Source: Paralvinella palmiformis
Lineage: Eukaryota; Annelida; Polychaeta; Terebellida; Alvinellidae
Reading direction: 5' to 3'
Length of the DNA: 64,000 nt
Assembly (NCBI GenBank): GCA_025642065.1
Contig: JAODUP010000082.1
Location: 240,001-304,000 of the forward strand
In this document: positions 13,723-25,289 of the stretch, piece after piece
How the letters are laid out: each line of letters starts with the position of its first letter
Position numbering within the stretch: the first letter of the stretch is position 1
Translations under genes and position numbers: made by a program
Notes under the pieces: generated by a model
The model's database searches: none
What the model was told of the DNA's origin: nothing
What the model saw: the letters and a program-made list of their open reading frames with translations, nothing else

Positions 13723-13970
13723 TTTCACATTATCACATAGCGATTGCAGGCTTTGTAAGCCTCCCTGCTCCTGAAAGTGACGTAGGAGGTTCTATGTGGC
13801 GCTTTGAATTTTGGCTTGTTTAACCAGTCAATGGTGTATAGATGAAAATTTGATTATCTCAATAAGAGTATTTTACTGGGGGGGGGGGGGTTCTGAGGCC
13901 ACATGGGTGAACATTTTTGATCCTGTTTAAACCTAGAGCTACGGATTATTTGCTCACAGGTAGATGCACT

Positions 13971-14001
<31 letters not shown>

Positions 14002-14390
14002 GCTTTAAATGGAAATTATACATTTCCAAACGCTCTCTCTTTTCTATCATACGACTCACATTCCATAATATAAATGGTTTATTTTCATAGGATAGCTAAG
14101 CTGGAAAAGGAAAGGTTAGTTTACTTGTTGAAAAGCAATAAATTTATCTCTACCTACCATAATGGCCTCGTTTTCAAATTTCCATAAACTTGCTCATTGA
14201 GTTCAGTGAGGAGGCGAGTCAAAGGTGAAAGATATAAGATCCAGACTGGGAAGCAGCATGCCCCCCCCCCACAGCCCCCGACAAATTCTAACCCACTCAT
14301 GTACGTCAATAGACGCACACAATCAAATGAGTAAGTGTATGCCCGAAGAAGCGTACCCACAGATATAGATCAGGTAGAGGCGGAGTTTAT
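13723..14390. other. Non-coding stretch
   Basis: No supported gene. It has a run of 12 G near 13877, a short ATT repeat around 13980-14000, and a C-run at 14263-14272. Confidence 0.5.
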
Positions 14391-14545
14391 AGATCAATCA
14401 ATTGACTTATTGATTGATTGATCGATCGATCGATTAATTGTGGAGTAGGCGCATCAATAGATGGATGGATGGATGCAGATAGAAAGATAAGCGGACAGGC
14501 AGATAGACAGGCAGATAGGCAGACAGATAGGAGGGTAGATGGCAG
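14391..14545. repeat. Degenerate tetranucleotide region
   Basis: Successive ATTG, ATCG, ATGG and CAGATAG/CAGACAG tetranucleotide blocks; both strands read open through it only because of the simple repeat. Confidence 0.85.
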
Positions 14546-14984
14546 GGAAAAGGTAGGGAGGAAACTGCTGCGCATTAGCCTAGCAGGTGAATCATCGACA
14601 GGTATAGCCTAGATAAACAGTCAGTCAGTTGATGACATCAGAACAACATCTGTAGATGTTGTCGATGTTTATTTACCCAGAGCCCTCTACCGGAGTTAGT
14701 CGACAATACATAAACATCTAACAAATGTGAAGGGTTAGTGTTTAGGTAACATCCCAGTCTCATTCGGCAAACTATTCCACTTTCGGGATCCCGGATTTGC
14801 TTCTATCCGGATTAATAAATACAAACGTAATTAGTAATTATCATTTGCGTTTCTGTGAGAGTTGAAGATATTTTTGGCTACCTATGGATCAGAAAATGGA
14901 TTTGAGATCTGGATTAGTTGCTACTTGATCAGTAATTGATTCAGTCGAATTTGCTTTCATAATTTGGACCAGGATGATATGTAG

Positions 14985-15016
<32 letters not shown>

Positions 15017-15020
<4 letters not shown>

Positions 15021-15213
15021 GTGAGTGAGTGAGTGAGTGAGTGAGTGAGTAGGTAGGTGAGTGTTATTCGTTTAGCCACACACTGGTCTTACCTTAAATG
15101 TGTGGCCGATGTGTTAACTCCCTAGGGCCACTTTATAGACAGAAATATGATTCAGATTCGAACCTTCACGTGGGGGTTTGCACCTTAGTGCTCAATCCAC
15201 TGCTCTAATTGAG
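15017..15213 (-). mobile_element. tRNA-derived SINE with CTCA tail
   Basis: On the minus strand the element starts beside the CA array with CAATTAGAGCAGTGGATTGAGC (A-box region). A B box GGTTCGAATC follows, then a short body and a CTCA tetranucleotide tail, seen on the + strand as GTGA repeats at 15017-15050. A TA tract at 14988-15016 adjoins the tail. Its head differs from family A and from the element at 8511. Confidence 0.65.
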
Positions 15214-15214
15214 C

Positions 15215-15293
<79 letters not shown>
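15214..15293. repeat. CA dinucleotide array between two SINEs
   Basis: Forty uninterrupted CA units fill the gap between the heads of a minus-strand SINE and a plus-strand SINE. Confidence 0.95.
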
Positions 15294-15295
<2 letters not shown>

Positions 15296-15470
15296 GGCGA
15301 CTCCGTGGTCTAGTGGTAGCGTGTTGGACCACAGATCACTATCACCGTGTTCGAATCTGGGCGTTAGCACATCTGAAGGTTGTTTGATCTTTGACTTCGC
15401 TTCATTACCTTTAGTAGTCGTTCGGTCCATTTACGATGTGCACAAAAGTGGCCGTAAAACACCAATTGCA
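15294..15470 (+). mobile_element. SINE family A, full-length copy
   Basis: The tRNA-like head has A box TGGTCTAGTGG and B box GTGTTCGAATC. The body has TCTGAAGG, TTTGACTTCGCTTCATTACC and GTGCACAAAAGTGGCCG, and it ends GTAAAACACCAA. The element is transcribed by RNA polymerase III in this class and is mobilised by a partner LINE. The left flank is a CA array, so no target duplication can be judged. Confidence 0.8.
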
Positions 15471-15520
15471 CCAGGGACTGGTGAGACATTACACATATCT
15501 CGGCAAGAAGTTATACACAG

Positions 15521-15572
15521 CGTGCGTGCGCGCGCGCGTGTGTGTGCGCCCGCGCGTGCGCGTGCGTGTGTG
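15521..15572. repeat. Alternating CG/TG tract
   Basis: Nearly perfect purine-pyrimidine alternation rich in CG; a Z-DNA-prone sequence. Confidence 0.85.
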
Positions 15573-17754
15573 AAATTTTAGTTTATCTGATATTTACATC
15601 ATCAGTGAAACATGACTTTTCCGGAGTGTTCTACCTATGTAAGTAACTCTCTATCTGTTTTTCCGTATTTATCCAAGAATGTACGTATTTGTTCAAGTTT
15701 TCGTACACAACCTCATTGATATAGACGAACCTAGAAAATAGATAGATAGACAGTCATATATGTACGCACGAGTATATTCTCCATGCCACGCCAAAACAAT
15801 AACACATTGTCCGTCTTAACCTAAGGCCATATGAAATGTATTTGCTGAATTGCATTCCCTCGCCACAAGCTTTTAGTCCCTCGCACAAGAATAAAAAAGG
15901 AGAGAGAATGAACGAAAATCAATGACACAGTGGCTCACCTGGTGTGAAACAAATCTCCATATAACAATATATTTATTTTCACGTAATAATGACTGATGTC
16001 ATTTTGTACCCTAAAAATCGAACATTTGTCACTGCTATCAGTGTTGTTTGGCAAAAATGGACGAAAACAACTGAGAAATAATGATGTTGTGCATCATCTC
16101 TGGTAAGAAAATCATTTGGAATTGGTATGCGCTTCAATTTGATGGGAATTATTAATTCATTTCTCTATTGGAGGTGATGACGATAGATTCTGTCTGGAAG
16201 ACAAGTAGATTCGTCGGTCCCCTTGACATAGATGACAGCTGCAAATTAAAGGCCTTCGTCAGAGGAAGTACATCCGCAGGAAATTCTCATACTGTAGGGG
16301 CTCGGTGGAAGCTCAAAATCAAAGATCTCGTTCCGTCCGTAAGGAAACATGTGACATTCAGTCTTCAGTCCGTAGCACCTGGCCACCTCCTATTGTAATG
16401 TAGACAAAGGCATTCAGTGCGATGGTGGAGGTTTCACGTGCACAGCCTAAACTACACTATCAAGATAAATTTGGCTCAAAAACACATCCGAATAATGTTG
16501 ATGCGAGGCCTGATTGGAGAATAAAAAATGAACTTGTGAACTTGTTGATGAAACATGGTGTTGGATTCAATTAATATAATTCAGTTTCAACAATGGAGAA
16601 GCAATATCTAAACGTAGTTGGTAGTGCCGGCCAGTGTCTACTCCCACAACTAAAGACTTTGAAATCTAGAGGCTGTCACATCCCAGTGATGTTTGGAAAG
16701 TTTCCTCATTCATATGTAAGCAACATTTATAACATGATTACCGAGCCATCTTTACGATCTCTATCTTAATCGTGTAATAAATGTATCCATAACGTACATT
16801 CTAACATACAATAATGTTACATAATTGTAAAGATTGTTAACTGACGGCTTAATACCTGTATTTGGGCTGTCGAGATTATCTGAGGATCCTAAACAGCAAC
16901 TCAATATTGTATGGCCTAACTACTAAACCAGTTCTTCTACCATCCTATATGGATTCTGTTAGTTCAGTGGTAGGCGCAAAGTAGAAACCTGTTTATACAC
17001 AGTTCTAAAGTCCTAATCGGCTGCTCGTATTTGACGTCATTCGATCGGCTGAAACATCCACAAGTCAGTACCGGATTCGACACTATAGGTGGATAACTGT
17101 GGACCAGAGAACTGTGGTTGTTAAATAGAAGTAATACAACTACCCCCCCCCCCGGGGTGTTTTGCTAGTCGACACTCAGTTGTGTAGGAGTTAAAGAACC
17201 AATTAGTAATGTCCAGATATCTGGCTCTTTATAATTACGTATACATTTAAAAGTCCATAGACTACAGTAAAGACACCGTGTAAGCTGTTTGCGCCACAAC
17301 GCGCTACCGACTACAGGGCTGTTAGTGTGCCATAATAAAAGTAACTTTTAAAAAGTCCGTGTAATCACCAAACTTATTATGAACGATAGCAAGTCGAAAA
17401 ATTACAGGTTTGTTCGCTCAAATAACTACCAGGCACGAAATTAATTTAGCTTGTAATAAAATTCATTTCTCGCTGACAAACAACATTCACTCTGGTGCTG
17501 TCCCGAGGAGCACGTTTTACGCGTTTCCGCCTTAAAATCGGGGTTTTCTCCGGCGCGGCAATAAAAAGGAAGTCTTAAATTGGCGGCACGGTACAAGGGC
17601 AATGTTTTAAAGGCAAATTGCTACAATTCTGTTTGGGCCGAAAGAGATGCAGATTTAGGATTTCCATGGCAACCAGTTGGGCATGCTGTGCGCTGGCTGC
17701 CTCGTGTATCGCGCCATATTAAATGGTGAATGCTACTTTTATGTTAGAGTTGAT
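15573..17754. other. Unique non-coding stretch
   Basis: No supported gene and few repeats. A 76-codon frame at 16168-16398 has no recognisable domain. A C/G run lies near 17142-17155. An RFX X-box-like word, TTTCCATGGCAACC, lies at 17661-17674. Confidence 0.5.
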
Positions 17755-17805
17755 AATGATGATGATGATGATGATTATGATTTTGTTTTATATAATGGTT
17801 AGTGC

Positions 17806-17846
<41 letters not shown>

Positions 17847-17847
17847 C
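17755..17847. repeat. GAT array facing an ATC array
   Basis: Seven GAT units (17755-17776), a 28-base spacer, then about 14 ATC units (17805-17847). The two arrays are complementary, so either strand could fold into a stem of about 20 base pairs. Confidence 0.9.
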
Positions 17848-17934
17848 AGCATCATCAAGATGACGATGATCATAATAAGGATGATGGTGATCAGTTTCAT
17901 TGCTGTGTTTATACAAAATTCTTGTCGTGCGATT

Positions 17935-17966
<32 letters not shown>

Positions 17967-18155
17967 CCAAAAAAAGATATAGATAAGAGAGGATAGTCTC
18001 TGACAGCAGTCTCTTCATCTCTCTCTCTCTCTCTATTATATATTAATGTTACTTGGAGTAAGTCGTTGTGGTTTATGGCTTTAAAAAAGTATTTGAATCA
18101 GCTAATATTTGATGTATTTCAATATTTAAAAATAATATAACACCAAACAATATAA

Positions 18156-18177
18156 AAATAATAATAATAATAATAAT

Positions 18178-18242
<65 letters not shown>
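18156..18242. repeat. AAT then TA tract
   Basis: About nine AAT units run directly into about 30 TA units. A CA array lies nearby at 17936-17964. Confidence 0.95.
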
Positions 18243-18249
<7 letters not shown>

Positions 18250-19006
18250 CATTAAGTGTAAAATCCCACTAACCTTGACTAATTTCGTCCAGCCCGAGAA
18301 ATCGGAAGTTGGTAAAGGAAAGGTAATTTTTTGAAATTTTAAGGAATAAAACACATATCTAACATAAATTATAAACTATGTCTAATATAAATACGATCGA
18401 CGGCAAAGTATTTTTTTATAGACAAACCCAAGTATCCTAGGCTGTTTAGCTCTTATCACAACTCGACTTAATCAACTCAAACTTCATACAGTTTATTTAC
18501 ATATCGTTCATTTTACTCACTCGGCAGTATTTTTAGGACACGTTTTTTCTTCTTGTTGAGTTGTGTTATCTGTTCTACTTTAGAGAAATTAATGCTTTTT
18601 TCCCAGCTGAACTATGTCGAAACATAAATAAACCCCCAGTCCACGCCTCCTTTAAGATAATTCTCAAACGTTTACATTCGTTTTATTGAGTAGCCGAATA
18701 GTTATAGAAAGGTATAAATAATGTATGGCGCACAGTTTTGAGAAATATGAGAAATTAAATTAACAGGATACAATTTGTTGCTTTCTGTCTGTTTTAGTGT
18801 GTGTGTTTTTTTAGTCCAGTAATGGTCTCTACGAATGATTATAAATTATAGAATCATCTGACCAATTTGAACATGGTGTTTAATTTGAAAATAGACCGGT
18901 CATTATTATTATATTTTTAGTTGGGAGGGTCTAAATTTACATTCTGCTTCGTTGACAGTGCAAGGCACTCCGATATTAGTACTACTAGTAGTAGTAATTT
19001 TATTCC

Positions 19007-19056
<50 letters not shown>

Positions 19057-19365
19057 TAGTGATACAACATATTTATATTACATTATACAATTTACATGTA
19101 TATACCCCCAGGCCAACTAACAAGCAGAAAACGTAACCTCCAATAACAATTATAACTTGTTTTATGAGGAAGCGCCGTTGTCCAAAATATTAACTATTTA
19201 ATCTTCAATGTCCAAGCGTGCTGTTGAGAGTTGGTTAAATAATATAAATTATATCATAAGTTATATGTAATTTGGTAAATTTGGTAATTTGCGCCGTGCA
19301 GTAGACATAAAGTCTGTGAGTTCGAAACCGACTATTACCTGTGTTTATGGGATGTTGCCCTAAGG
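18243..19365. other. Non-coding stretch
   Basis: No supported gene. It includes a TA tract at 19009-19054. At 19285-19350 a weak tRNA-like word (GAGTTCGAAACCGACT) resembles the B-box region of the copies near 20610 and 28125. Confidence 0.5.
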
Positions 19366-19480
19366 TTTCAGCGAAGTCAAAGATGAAACACACATGAAAC
19401 AGATATGCCCACGCCGAGATTCGAACTCGGATGGTAGTGATCTGTGATCCAACGCGCTACCAGTTAGACCACGGAGGCGC
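19366..19480 (-). mobile_element. SINE family A, 5'-part copy
   Basis: On the minus strand: head with A box TGGTCTAACTGG and B box GAGTTCGAATCTCGGCG, then body words ATCTGTTTCATG and CATCTTTGACTTCGCTG. The 3' half (GTGCACAAAAGTGG and the tail) is absent, so the copy is truncated or was joined to other sequence near 19366. Confidence 0.75.
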
Positions 19481-19936
19481 TCATTACATGGAGTTAAAAT
19501 ACGAATAAGTGTTGACCGAAGTCTGATTTACAAACAACGTAGACAGTTTAATATCGTGTTTATGTTTACATTACATGGTTGAGCAGTTTTTCTTTATTGG
19601 GCGACGTACGATAAAAATTTAAGAACGCGAAAACTAACGCTGTTTACTCTACACGCTATCTGCCGATGTGTTTAATTCATTTTCCGAGGTCTTTCCTGGG
19701 CGGTTCAATAGTTGTTAGTCTGCAGTGCATTTAGATAAACGATGTTTTAAGCCGACTGACCTTTTAACTCAATTATTGACCACCTGTTAGGCTTAATCTC
19801 CAACTGCTGGTCTGTATCACTATCTGCTAGCTACCCAGATCAAGAGCAGGACGGCCACAGGCTACTCAGTAACAACTTCCTAGATATTACCTGTGTATAT
19901 ATATATATTTCACCTGACACACACTAGACATCGGCT

Positions 19937-20061
19937 GCGACTAGCCTTATTATCGTGCCCAGCGACTAGCCGTGTTAACGTGCCCAGCGACTAGCCTTGT
20001 TAACGTGCTCAGCGACTAGCCTTGTTAACGTGCCCAGCAACTAGCCTTGTTAACGGGCCCA
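19937..20061. repeat. 25-bp minisatellite, 5 copies
   Basis: The unit is about GCGACTAGCCTTGTTAACGT plus GCCCA. Five tandem copies carry a few substitutions, and the last copy is the most diverged (CAACTAGCC, GGGCCCA). Confidence 0.9.
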
Positions 20062-20786
20062 CAACTAATAACACGCATAACTAAATTATCATATTTGTTA
20101 GTCAAATAAAACAGATATTTGCCTGAAGCCTGCCTTTCCGGAAGTCCATCTCAAAGAGAACTCGACCTTATTTATAAAATTCTATGAAGCAATTTGTCGA
20201 CGAAAAGTTTCGAAATTTGGGGTAACATATTAGTTCCCTATCGAAATTTTGTACCCACTAACCCAGGTAGAGCCAAGCAAAAGACACATAAAGCGGTATC
20301 TGGCAAATGATACATCCAGGGATTAGCGAGTGTTTTAGGTGAATTATGAGGAAAGGTGTGCTATGGAATGCCTATCTCCTACCGGAAGACATAAATGGTG
20401 ATTACTGGATATCTGGAATAAGGATTTGAGAAACACAACGTGTTACCGATGTTCTGTATAAAGCAGAATGGGCATTCTGCGTATCTCGATCTTGTATGGA
20501 AGATTTTATTCTAGCAATTTGATGACATCTCAATTATGGACACCTGGATTTAAAGATTTGAATGTAACAAAAAAGGAACTCAGACGGCAAAACCACCAGG
20601 CCAGAGTTCGAATCCGACTCATGTCTGTATAGGATGTTATGAAGGTCATGCTATTTTATCAGTTGCTAACAGTCTAACATATTGTGGGCGTAATAGAAAT
20701 ATGTTGTCTAGAATAAAACTTCCTACTTTTGATGTATATATATATGAGAGATAAATGGTGCATCTGTACAGAACTCGAATACCTTG

Positions 20787-20788
<2 letters not shown>
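20062..20788. other. Non-coding stretch with a tRNA-like fragment
   Basis: No supported gene. Around 20585-20640 the words GAGTTCGAATCCGACTCATG match the B-box region also seen near 28125, suggesting one diverged SINE family. The copy is too worn to delimit. Confidence 0.45.
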
Positions 20789-20835
<47 letters not shown>

Positions 20836-20897
20836 TTGTGTGTATGTGGGTGTATGTAGTGTGCACACACACATACACATACGCACGCACACACACA

Positions 20898-20960
<63 letters not shown>
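20789..20960. repeat. Composite palindromic TA-GT / CA-TA microsatellite
   Basis: The order is TA run, TG-rich run, the self-complementary centre TGTGCACA at 20860-20867, CA-rich run, TA run. The right half is the approximate reverse complement of the left half. Six-frame open readings here are artefacts of the repeat. Confidence 0.9.
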
Positions 20961-20962
<2 letters not shown>

Positions 20963-21213
20963 AAACAGTAGCATAATCAGACAGTAGAGAGCATATTGGG
21001 TGTTATAGTCCCTGGAGAGTCTGATATCTCCAGATGTTGTATTTTTTAAATTATATTAAGCCATTACTGACACGGATGTTACAAGAACAGGACATGGTGA
21101 CCATACCTAAAGGGTGTAAAATCAACTTCGGTTTATATGAAAGGCCGTTAATCAAAGTAACACCCAGAGCCCGCTAGAGCTTCATATATTTCAATATTAA
21201 TAGATTATTTAAT

Positions 21214-21258
21214 CCAGATCTCGTCGATCCAGATCTCGTCGATCCAGATCTCGTCGAT
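21214..21258. repeat. 15-bp tandem repeat, 3 copies
   Basis: CCAGATCTCGTCGAT is repeated three times, followed by a diverged partial copy (TCAGGCAGGTCTCGTC). Confidence 0.9.
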
Positions 21259-21605
21259 TCAGGCAGGTCTCGTCACATTTAAATGAACGAGTTTTCATGG
21301 TTTGGAATATTTCTTAATCAGACATAGAGTTTATCCTGAAATGTTGACTTCTTCGTGAAGATAACTTGATTATAATGTTGTTAACACTACACTAATTATG
21401 TAATTTCTGTGTAGATTCATATCAAACGAGTTAGGCCGAGTTAACTTATCGCTATTAACAACACCAAGATATTAAAGTTGACTATATCAAATAGAAAATC
21501 AATTCATTGGTTGTCTTTAGGAACATTACATTTATAATAAGATGATGTAATGACCTTTGACACCTGTTTCTGACACAATCTAATACATGTGCTATTCGTT
21601 TATTC

Positions 21606-21682
21606 CTCAGGAGAAAAGTTTAAATTTCTTCTAAGAACCCACCTCTTCAAGGTTACTCTCATCGATAAACAATATTGATTGT
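21606..21682 (+). pseudogene. Possible LINE 3' coding tail
   Basis: One frame reads SSGEKFKFLLRTHLFKV followed by a few residues and a stop. Many non-LTR retrotransposon ORF2 proteins end in a segment of the type FK..L+THLF, so this is a plausible scrap. There is no adjoining reverse transcriptase, and the match is too short to be sure. A similar RLKTHL word lies near 32545. Confidence 0.3.
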
Positions 21683-21855
21683 TCAGATTTCTGATTGGGT
21701 TTTAGATACATCGTATATGTCATCACTGTACTCATGATATTTATTAAAATATCATCATCATCATCATCATCATAATTATTATCATCATCATTATACTATG
21801 ACAGTATTGCTCTTCAACCCTGACAACATTTGTGACAATTATGATTGAATATTAT

Positions 21856-21933
21856 GATACACTAGTAAGATACACTAGTATGATACACTAGTATGATACA
21901 CTAGTATGATACACTAGTATGATACACTGGTAT
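21856..21933. repeat. 13-bp tandem repeat, 6 copies
   Basis: GATACACTAGTAT is repeated six times with single-base variants. Confidence 0.92.
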
Positions 21934-22123
21934 GATAACCTGAAAGTTTAACGTATTATCTTCATTCTCCTATAAACTATCATCTTTTTAGTTTCTGACT
22001 TCAATAATTACCACAGGGGGACAATATAACCTGCAAGTGTCCGTTCTTTGTGTCCACTTAGATACCCGAAGGTGTCCAGGTAAATATTCCTTAAGATTTA
22101 GCGACAATGACACAACTGAGGAA

Positions 22124-22560
22124 TACATATACAGTGATGTAACAGAACTGCGGAGTTGTGTATCAAAAGACGGAATATACAGAGATGTAGCAGAACTGCT
22201 AACTTTTGTATCAAAAGACGGAATATACAGAGATGTAGCAGAACTACTAACTTGTGTATTAAAAGACGGAATACACAGAGATGTAGCAGAGCTACTAACC
22301 TGTGTATCAAAAGACGTAATACACAGAGATGTAGCAGAGCTACTAACTTGTGTATTAAAAGACGGAATATACAGAGATGTAGCAGAGCTACTAACTTGTG
22401 TATTAAAAGACGGAATATACAGAGATGTAGCAGAGCTACTAACTTGTGTATTAAAAGACGGAATATACAGAGATGTAGCAGAGCTACTAACTTGTGTATT
22501 AAAAGACGGAATATACAGAGATGTAGCAGAACTACAAACTTGTGTATCAAAATATCCAAT
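22124..22560. repeat. 48-bp tandem array readable in three frames
   Basis: Eight full 48-bp units occupy 22160-22543, flanked by a diverged partial unit on the left (22124-22159) and the first bases of a ninth on the right. Because 48 is a multiple of 3, any stop-free frame stays open: the + frame from 22037 to 22588 (183 codons, 16-residue repeat with core DGIYRDVAELLTC), a second + frame at 22156-22635 (159 codons, core CIKRRNIQRCSRATN), and a minus frame at 22098-22559 (153 codons, core HKLVALLHLCIFRLL). Unit-to-unit changes include synonymous (GAA/GAG, CTG/CTA, ACT/ACC) and replacement changes (TAC/CAC, TCA/TTA, GGA/GTA), so they do not favour a coding reading. No promoter or splice evidence ties it to a gene. 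I call it a minisatellite; a transcribed repeat protein is possible. Confidence 0.85.
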
Positions 22561-24326
22561 CCTGGCTACGAACGTGACCTATATTTAGAAGCTGGAAATT
22601 TGCCACACAATTATCTAACCCGTTGTGTCATCTGAACATCTTATATACGTCATCTTAAGCTATCTGGTGTCGTTATTATGGGCCAAACTATTCAAGATTG
22701 TGCGTTATTATTGTGCACATCTTATGGCGTGGGTATTACCAAGAATATACCAGCACAATATTACCAAGGTAACACAACGTTGAGGAGATCCAGTGCTGAA
22801 ATTGGACGGCAATAACACGTTGTTTTTAGTCAACATGGACATAATCCGGACGAAATTCTGAAATCTAACATCAGATATCCGGAAATACTTCTCATTCGAT
22901 TATGTTGAATCATGAACTATAATCGATAATTATAATGATGATAATGACGCTTGATTTATAGAACACAATATTCAACTGTTGTTTTTGTTGTTGACGTTTG
23001 GGTTATTCAACTGTGCTATTCTGGGGTCTTTGTATGCATTATTAATTACCTTCTGTCTGTCTGTTTGTGTATGGACGATTTCGTGTCGGTGTCTGTAATA
23101 CGAATGACGGGCAGCGATCCACTTAGACAAGCAGATAGAGGGACAGGTCGAGAAGACACACAGACAGACAAACCATAAATCAAATGCAAGTTGTTAAAAC
23201 AACGAACACCGACATAACACGACACGTGTTAAACACGTGTTTGGTGATAAATAAACAAGACAGACAGGCAGACAGACAGGCAAACGGGTAGACAGACAGG
23301 CACAGATATAGATGCGCAGTCATGGATCAAGAACCCCCCCCCCACACACACATAATCCTTTGAGCCTATTAATATATTAGCCAATTAATAGATTAGCCAC
23401 TTATCACAAACAGCCTCGCGTATCCCCTTTACATGATCCATAACCAACCTGTCATGTGACCGGAAGTTGTTAAGCGGCCATCATTAAAGTGGTAATGATT
23501 GTATTACCGCCTTAACGTTGGCCGGCCACCTACCCGTGTTTTGAAGCCATTCATCAATAACCGTATCGTGCAGACCCCAGATGAAGACCACATTCTAGTT
23601 ATGTATTATTTAACTCTAGCCACGTGTTTGTGGTAGTGGCTGATGGGAACTGGCCATGGACGCGAGGTATTTTATCGATGTTGTACGGCGGTCTACGGTA
23701 ATGGTTATGGTGTTTAGAAGTTCCGAATGGAAAATGGAACCCGATGTTATGCGAGCACTGGCGAGTTGGAATGGAGAAGAGTGAGTGAGTGGGTGAGTGG
23801 GCCAGTGAATTGAGTGGGTGAGTGAGTGTGTTCGTCTTATCCCTTCCGCTCTATCTGCCTGCATGCGGACTGTTGAAACAATACACGCCTCAACTGAAAT
23901 ATTCGCTTCTCTGGATTAATTCTCCTGAAGAATCGTCAGGCGTATATATATATATTCACGATTCCTGATTCTTTGTCCAGTGTCTAATCCCACACTCCCA
24001 AAGCACGCACACACACACGCACACACATACACAAACACACATACTGGTAAATACTAAGCGAAATTCAGGCTAAAAATATACGAAGGTTATTCAGACACTG
24101 TAGACAGGGTTATATTCTCTGCTATATGTACACTTTTCGACTATTTTGAGCCGAGATCATAACATCAACATAAATAATTCTCGTCGACTGTAAAGATAAA
24201 TAATTGCCATCTCCCATCAGCATCATAACACGCCACAGATCCCGACAGCAACTCTATAATAAACAATATATCTTACCTGGCTCCGGAAGAGTAATAAAAA
24301 AACTGAATACTGAAAAGAAAGTCAGC

Positions 24327-24330
<4 letters not shown>
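22561..24330. other. Non-coding stretch
   Basis: No supported gene. It includes CAGACAGG-type tetranucleotide repeats at 23240-23300, GAGT-type repeats at 23779-23828, a CA-rich run at 24005-24040, and unique CpG-containing sequence around 23440-23600 with an ETS-like word ACCGGAAGT. Confidence 0.5.
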
Positions 24331-24361
<31 letters not shown>

Positions 24362-24587
24362 GTTTGTGTGTGCGTGCGCGCGCGCGTCTGTGTGTATGTG
24401 CGTGTGTGTGTGTCCCTCTCTCTATGCTGTGTTATGATTTATACATATGTTTGTCTTGTTGTGTTTGTTAAGTGAAATCGGTGCAACAACAACAACAACA
24501 ACAATAATAATAATAACAATATCAAGAACAGCATTATCAACTATGATAATTACAATAAGAGGAATGCTGCTAACGATGATGGTGATG

Positions 24588-24618
<31 letters not shown>

Positions 24619-24925
24619 TGATGAAGATGATGATGATGATTCAAACGAACTTCCAGCGCTAGCACTATTTGCGCAATGATAACTGCTACTACAAATATAA
24701 CTACTGCCACAACCACGTCTACTTCTTTAACAACTACGTTAACAGCTACTATTGCTGCTACAAGAGTTTCTACGGCCACGACAACTACCACTATTACAGT
24801 TACTGATAAAAACAAATGATGACAATGATAGTTATCATATTGATGCACCTACTGCATGTACTACTATCATCATCATCATCATCATCAATATAGCAATAAC
24901 CTTCATCATCATCATCATAATATAT
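24331..24925. repeat. Cluster of TA, GT, AAC, AAT, GAT and ATC tracts
   Basis: TA at 24337-24361, GT/GC at 24363-24413, AAC/AAT at 24484-24518, AAT/GAT at 24573-24640, ATC at 24868-24888 and 24901-24918. The long hydrophobic or poly-isoleucine readings across it come from the repeats. Confidence 0.85.
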
Positions 24926-25289
24926 AACATCCATATACTCTCTTGTACATAATTAACACCTGGCGACTATTTTTGGCAATGTGCCAGCAGGTACTGTCGG
25001 CGTTCCCGACTCCCACTTCACCGAATTGCGTACAAAGTTTCCGAATTAAGGCCGAATATTGGCAACCGGAACAGCGCACCGTTACCCCGTACCGTTGTCG
25101 AACATTCTCAATGCCAACAGTTGTATACACATCGTTTACACAGATGCGTATAGTTCGTTTCCAGCGACGACCAAGGCCAACTAGTGCCGAACCGATGTAA
25201 CCGAAGGCGAATGGGTCCGATACAGACATGGGAAAGTTTTAAAACAAACAAGGGCACATTACAATTAGAAATGGCAACTCCAACTAACA

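Noticed and set aside
19405..19480. Possible genuine tRNA gene
   Set aside because: The A and B boxes are present but the same head is attached to a shared SINE body in several places, and no clean acceptor stem closes.
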